This document shows, piece by piece, positions 13,972-16,289 of a stretch of DNA of 16,289 nucleotides. The notes under the pieces were generated by a model that saw only the letters and a program-made list of their open reading frames with translations, was not told the DNA's origin and made no database searches. Position numbers and translations under genes: made by a program. Every line of letters begins with the position of its first letter. Position 1 is the first letter of the stretch. The DNA lies in NCBI GenBank assembly GCA_947167435.1, contig CAMVIC010000009.1:1-16289 (forward strand). Reading direction: 5' to 3'. This DNA is from an uncultured Clostridia bacterium (GTDB lineage Bacteria > Bacillota_A > Clostridia > Oscillospirales > Oscillospiraceae).

Positions 13972-15297
13972 TCAGCCGTTCCAGCCCATGGCCGGGATCA
14001 GCTTGGTCCAGTAGGGCAGGCTGAGGGAGATCTGCGGGATATAGGTGACGAGGAAGAGCGCGACCACCATGGCGACAAAGATGGGGACGATGTACCTGGT
14101 GACGCCCTCGATCTTGACCTTGGCCACGCCGCAGCCCACGAACAGGCAGGAGCCCACCGGCGGGGTCACGGAGCCGATGCCCAGGTTGGTGATGAGCATA
14201 AGGCCGAAGTGCACGTCGCTCATGCCGATGCTGCGGGCGATGGGCAGGAAGATCGGCACGAAGATCAGCACGGCCGGGGTCAGATCCAGGAACATGCCCA
14301 TGACCAGCAGGAACACGTTCATGATCAGCAGGATCACGTAGCGGTTGTCGGACACGCCCATGATCATGTCGGAGATGGCGCCGGGGATCTTGGTGCGGGC
14401 CATGACGTAGGCCATGATGGAGGAGGCCGCGATCAGGAAGAGGATGGTGGCGCTGCTCTTCATGGTGTCGGCCAGCAGGTTGTAGAAGGTCTTGAAGTCC
14501 ATCTCGCGATAGATAATCGCAAGCACGCCGCAGTACAGGCACATGACCACGCCGGCCTCGGTGGCGGTGAAAATGCCGGCCAGGATACCGCCCATGACGA
14601 TGATGACCGCCAGAAGCGAGGGAATCGCCTCCACCCAGATTTTCCAGGCGGGATCGGGATCCTTCACGTCGGACTTCTTGTATCCAAGCCTGACGGCAAG
14701 GAAAATGGCCACGATGGCAACGCAGATGCCCAGGATGGCGCCAACGAAATAGCCGCCCATGAACAGAGCCGCCACGGAGACGCCGCCGGCGGTGATGGAG
14801 TAAAGAATCAGCGGGCCGGAGGGCGGGATCAGGATGCCGGTGGGCGCGGAGCAGATGTTGACTGCCGCGGAGTAGTTGGGATCGTAGCCCTCGTCCGCCT
14901 CAAGGGGAGAGAGGATCGAACCCATGGCGGAGGTGGCGGCCACGGAGGAGCCGGACACCGCGCCGAAGAACATGTTGGCAAGCACGTTGGTGGCAGCCAG
15001 GTAGCCGGGAATGCCGCCCACCAGCAGGCGCGCCAGGCGTACAAGCCGTTTGGCGATGCCGCCTTTGTTCATGATGTTGCCGCCCAATGAGAAGAAGGGC
15101 AGGGCCAGCAGGGAGAAGGAGTCCAGGCCGGAGAAGCACTTCTGGGCGGCCGTGAAGGCAAAGCCCTCCAGATCGGAACGGCCGGAGGCGACGATGGCAA
15201 TTACGGAGGCAATGCCGATGCCGGCGGAGATGGGCACGCCCGCAAAGAGCATGATGAAGAAGGCTACGAACAGGATAATTGTTGCTTTGATAACCAT
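13972..15297 (-). CDS. dctM: TRAP transporter large permease subunit, DctM family
   Basis: A 441-residue membrane protein of about 12 helices, the ion-coupled transport subunit of a tripartite ATP-independent periplasmic (TRAP) transporter. Family hallmarks include MLFAGVPISAGIGIAS near the N-terminus, LLALPFFSLGGNIMNKGGIAKRL, GAVSGSSVAATSAMG, ICSAPTGILIPPSGPLILY, AGIFTATEAGVV and the final LGIGSVTPPVGSCLFVGCG. The ATG at 15297 shares one base with the dctQ stop (TAATG), so translation is coupled, with AAAGGAG upstream. Length is normal for DctM. Subunit substrates in this family are mostly organic and sugar acids. The link to uxuAB suggests a hexuronate or an acidic glycoside, which is inferred, not shown by the sequence. 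Confidence 0.94.
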   Translation of the reverse strand: MVIKATIILFVAFFIMLFAGVPISAGIGIASVIAIVASGRSDLEGFAFTAAQKCFSGLDSFSLLALPFFSLGGNIMNKGGIAKRLVRLARLLVGGIPGYLAATNVLANMFFGAVSGSSVAATSAMGSILSPLEADEGYDPNYSAAVNICSAPTGILIPPSGPLILYSITAGGVSVAALFMGGYFVGAILGICVAIVAIFLAVRLGYKKSDVKDPDPAWKIWVEAIPSLLAVIIVMGGILAGIFTATEAGVVMCLYCGVLAIIYREMDFKTFYNLLADTMKSSATILFLIAASSIMAYVMARTKIPGAISDMIMGVSDNRYVILLIMNVFLLVMGMFLDLTPAVLIFVPIFLPIARSIGMSDVHFGLMLITNLGIGSVTPPVGSCLFVGCGVAKVKIEGVTRYIVPIFVAMVVALFLVTYIPQISLSLPYWTKLIPAMGWNG

Positions 15298-15776
15298 TAC
15301 TGCTTCGCTCCTTTCCTGTCCGCAATCAGCTGGACGTACTTGAGGATGCGCGCAAGGACGATCAGCACGCCGCAGATCGGCTCAACCAGATAGAGGGTCT
15401 TCATGGGGATGTGCATGACGGAGGACACGTTCGTCGCGGTTGCGGAGAGCTTCCATCCGCCGTAGATGAAGACGTAAACGACAAAAAACAGAATGCAGAT
15501 CTCGATGAAGACGTCCAGAACCACCTTGAAGGGTCCCTTTGCCTTGTCGGTGATCAGCGTGAGGGCCAGATGCTCGTCCCGGTAGAAGCAGTAGGCGGAG
15601 CCGATGAAGCCCGCGATAATCAGCACGTAGCGCAGCAACTCATCGGTGAAGGTGGAGGGATTGCCCAGCACCCAGCGGGTAAAAATCTGCCAGGTGCCGA
15701 ACACCAGCAGGGTCAGCATGGCAAGTGCCATCAGGAAGCGCATGACGGTATCAAGCACTTTTTCAATTTTCTTCAA
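15297..15776 (-). CDS. dctQ: TRAP transporter small permease subunit, DctQ family
   Basis: A 159-residue protein with four predicted membrane helices, the small membrane subunit that partners DctM. The family pattern is visible: helix 1 with a W-Q-I-F-x-R motif (GTWQIFTRWVLG), then PSTFTDELLRY, an amphipathic re-entry FYRDEHLALTLI, and a last helix after the conserved IPMKTLYLVEPI. The start is TTG at 15776: an in-frame TAG lies two codons upstream, and GAGGAG sits 10 nt before it. The next in-frame ATG (15743) has no ribosome binding site and would cut into the first helix. It follows dctP after a 132-bp gap with a hairpin and overlaps dctM by one base. Confidence 0.92.
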   Translation of the reverse strand: MKKIEKVLDTVMRFLMALAMLTLLVFGTWQIFTRWVLGNPSTFTDELLRYVLIIAGFIGSAYCFYRDEHLALTLITDKAKGPFKVVLDVFIEICILFFVVYVFIYGGWKLSATATNVSSVMHIPMKTLYLVEPICGVLIVLARILKYVQLIADRKGAKQ

Positions 15777-15786
15777 GTACTACCAT

Positions 15787-15792
15787 CTCCTC
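15787..15792 (-). promoter_or_regulatory. Ribosome binding site supporting a TTG start for dctQ
   Basis: GAGGAG on the minus strand lies 10 nt before TTG 15776. An ATG directly touching it is out of frame and gives only a 7-residue peptide. Confidence 0.6.
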
Positions 15793-15818
15793 TGTGATAG
15801 GATTCATTCTTAAGGGAA

Positions 15819-15855
15819 AGAGCGGCTTATCACCGCCTGGGTGGTAAGCCGCTCT
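15819..15855 (-). terminator. Hairpin between dctP and dctQ, possible attenuator
   Basis: AGAGCGGCTTATCACC (15819-15834) pairs with GGTGGTAAGCCGCTCT (15840-15855), a 16-bp stem with one mismatch and a 5-nt loop. On the minus strand it is followed by TTTCCCTT, a weak U-tract. Such a partial terminator after the binding-protein gene would give more DctP than membrane subunits. Confidence 0.6.
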
Positions 15856-15908
15856 CTGTTCCAGACTAACAGATGGAATGTTAAGCTGAGAGGATTCTGT
15901 TTTTCGGA

Positions 15909-16289
15909 TCAGCCGGCAGCCTGGATGCGCTCGACGAAGGCGTAGGTGTCGGGGTCGCTGGTCTTCAGGTTCTCGTAGATGCCCTGGACGGCTTCCTGGA
16001 AGGCGGCCTTGTCCACGTCGGTGACGTACTCGACCTTGCCCTCGACCTGGGCCTTCACGTCCTCTTCGAACTGGGCCCACAGCTCACGGTAGTTGGCGAC
16101 CATGTCGGCTGCGGTCTCGCGCATGATCTGCTGCTGCTCGGGGGTGAGCTCGTTCCAGATCTCGGTGGAGATGATGATGACGTCGGGAATCATGGTGTGC
16201 TCGTCGTAGCAGTAGTAGCCGGTCACGTCGGCGTGGTCACGCATGGCGGTGATGTTGTTCTCAGCGCCGTCGATAACGCCCTGCTGCAA
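15909..16289 (-). CDS. dctP: TRAP transporter substrate-binding protein, DctP family (C-terminal part)
   Basis: The last 126 codons or so of a DctP-type extracytoplasmic solute receptor; the gene runs off the right edge, and the first visible codon (TTG) is an internal Leu. The family signature LQQGVIDGAENN is at the start of the visible part, followed by TMIPDVIIISTEIWNELTPEQQ and the long C-terminal helices. Complete members are about 330-350 residues with an N-terminal signal peptide, not visible here. The substrate-pairing Arg lies upstream, outside the window. It is the first TRAP gene in transcription order, with dctQ 132 bp downstream. The operon promoter must lie beyond the window. 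The stop is TGA. Confidence 0.93.
   Translation of the reverse strand: MQQGVIDGAENNITAMRDHADVTGYYCYDEHTMIPDVIIISTEIWNELTPEQQQIMRETAADMVANYRELWAQFEEDVKAQVEGKVEYVTDVDKAAFQEAVQGIYENLKTSDPDTYAFVERIQAAG

Noticed and set aside
11507..14014. An 835-codon open frame on the plus strand, with similar long ones at 9081-11462, 6104-7636 and 7747-8850.
   Set aside because: They lie opposite conserved GH31, uxuB and uxuA genes. Their products are Gly/Ala/Val/His-rich with no domain, which is the normal antisense shadow of GC-rich codon use.
15763..16080. A minus-strand open frame overlapping dctP and the dctP-dctQ gap.
   Set aside because: It is out of frame with the clearly matching dctP, is Arg/Gly-rich and has no ribosome binding site.
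1..16289. CRISPR array, insertion sequence, prophage or tRNA genes.
   Set aside because: No regularly spaced repeats, transposase or phage-like proteins, terminal inverted repeats or cloverleaf sequences were seen on reading either strand.

Overview
The window looks like a chromosomal piece of a high-GC, anaerobic, gut-type Firmicute, most likely Oscillospiraceae or a relative. The basis is style rather than any marker gene: GC-rich codon use, strong AGGAGG-type ribosome binding sites, some GTG and TTG starts, Clostridia-like family versions, and plant/host sugar-acid catabolism. There is no rRNA, tRNA, CRISPR array, insertion sequence or transcriptional regulator. Most genes are on the minus strand.

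Left part (1-4509): the left edge holds the C-terminal piece of a FAD-dependent fumarate-reductase-like flavoprotein on the plus strand, directly preceded by two in-frame stops. A 160-bp convergent gap with three hairpins separates it from a minus-strand operon. That operon runs from 4243 down to 498 and encodes a FecB/BtuF-type substrate-binding protein, a FecCD permease, a FecE-type ATPase and a class I SAM methyltransferase. The genes overlap or nearly touch, so an iron-chelate/cobalamin-type importer appears to be co-expressed with the methyltransferase.

Middle (4244-6082): a 266-bp divergent intergenic region carries a minus-strand promoter for the importer and a near-consensus plus-strand promoter (TTGACA, 17 bp, TAAAAT). 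The latter drives two plus-strand genes: a guanylate-kinase-fold protein whose P-loop has lost its lysine, and an MBL-fold hydrolase with a winged-helix-like tail and an H-x-N-x-D-H metal motif. A strong 15-bp-stem terminator closes the unit.

Right part (6083-16289): one long minus-strand, operon-like cluster enters from the right edge. It reads TRAP transporter dctP (partial), dctQ, dctM, two tandem GH31 glycosidases, mannonate dehydratase (uxuA) and fructuronate reductase (uxuB). The GH31 enzymes lack signal peptides. The simplest reading is uptake of an acidic sugar or uronide by the TRAP system, cytoplasmic cleavage by GH31, and entry of the uronate into the fructuronate-mannonate-KDG route. 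The upstream GH31 gene is broken by an in-frame TAG at codon 753; its last 78 codons remain intact behind the stop. The other GH31 has a Tyr (TAT) at that site. Uronate isomerase and the KDG kinase/aldolase genes are not in this window.
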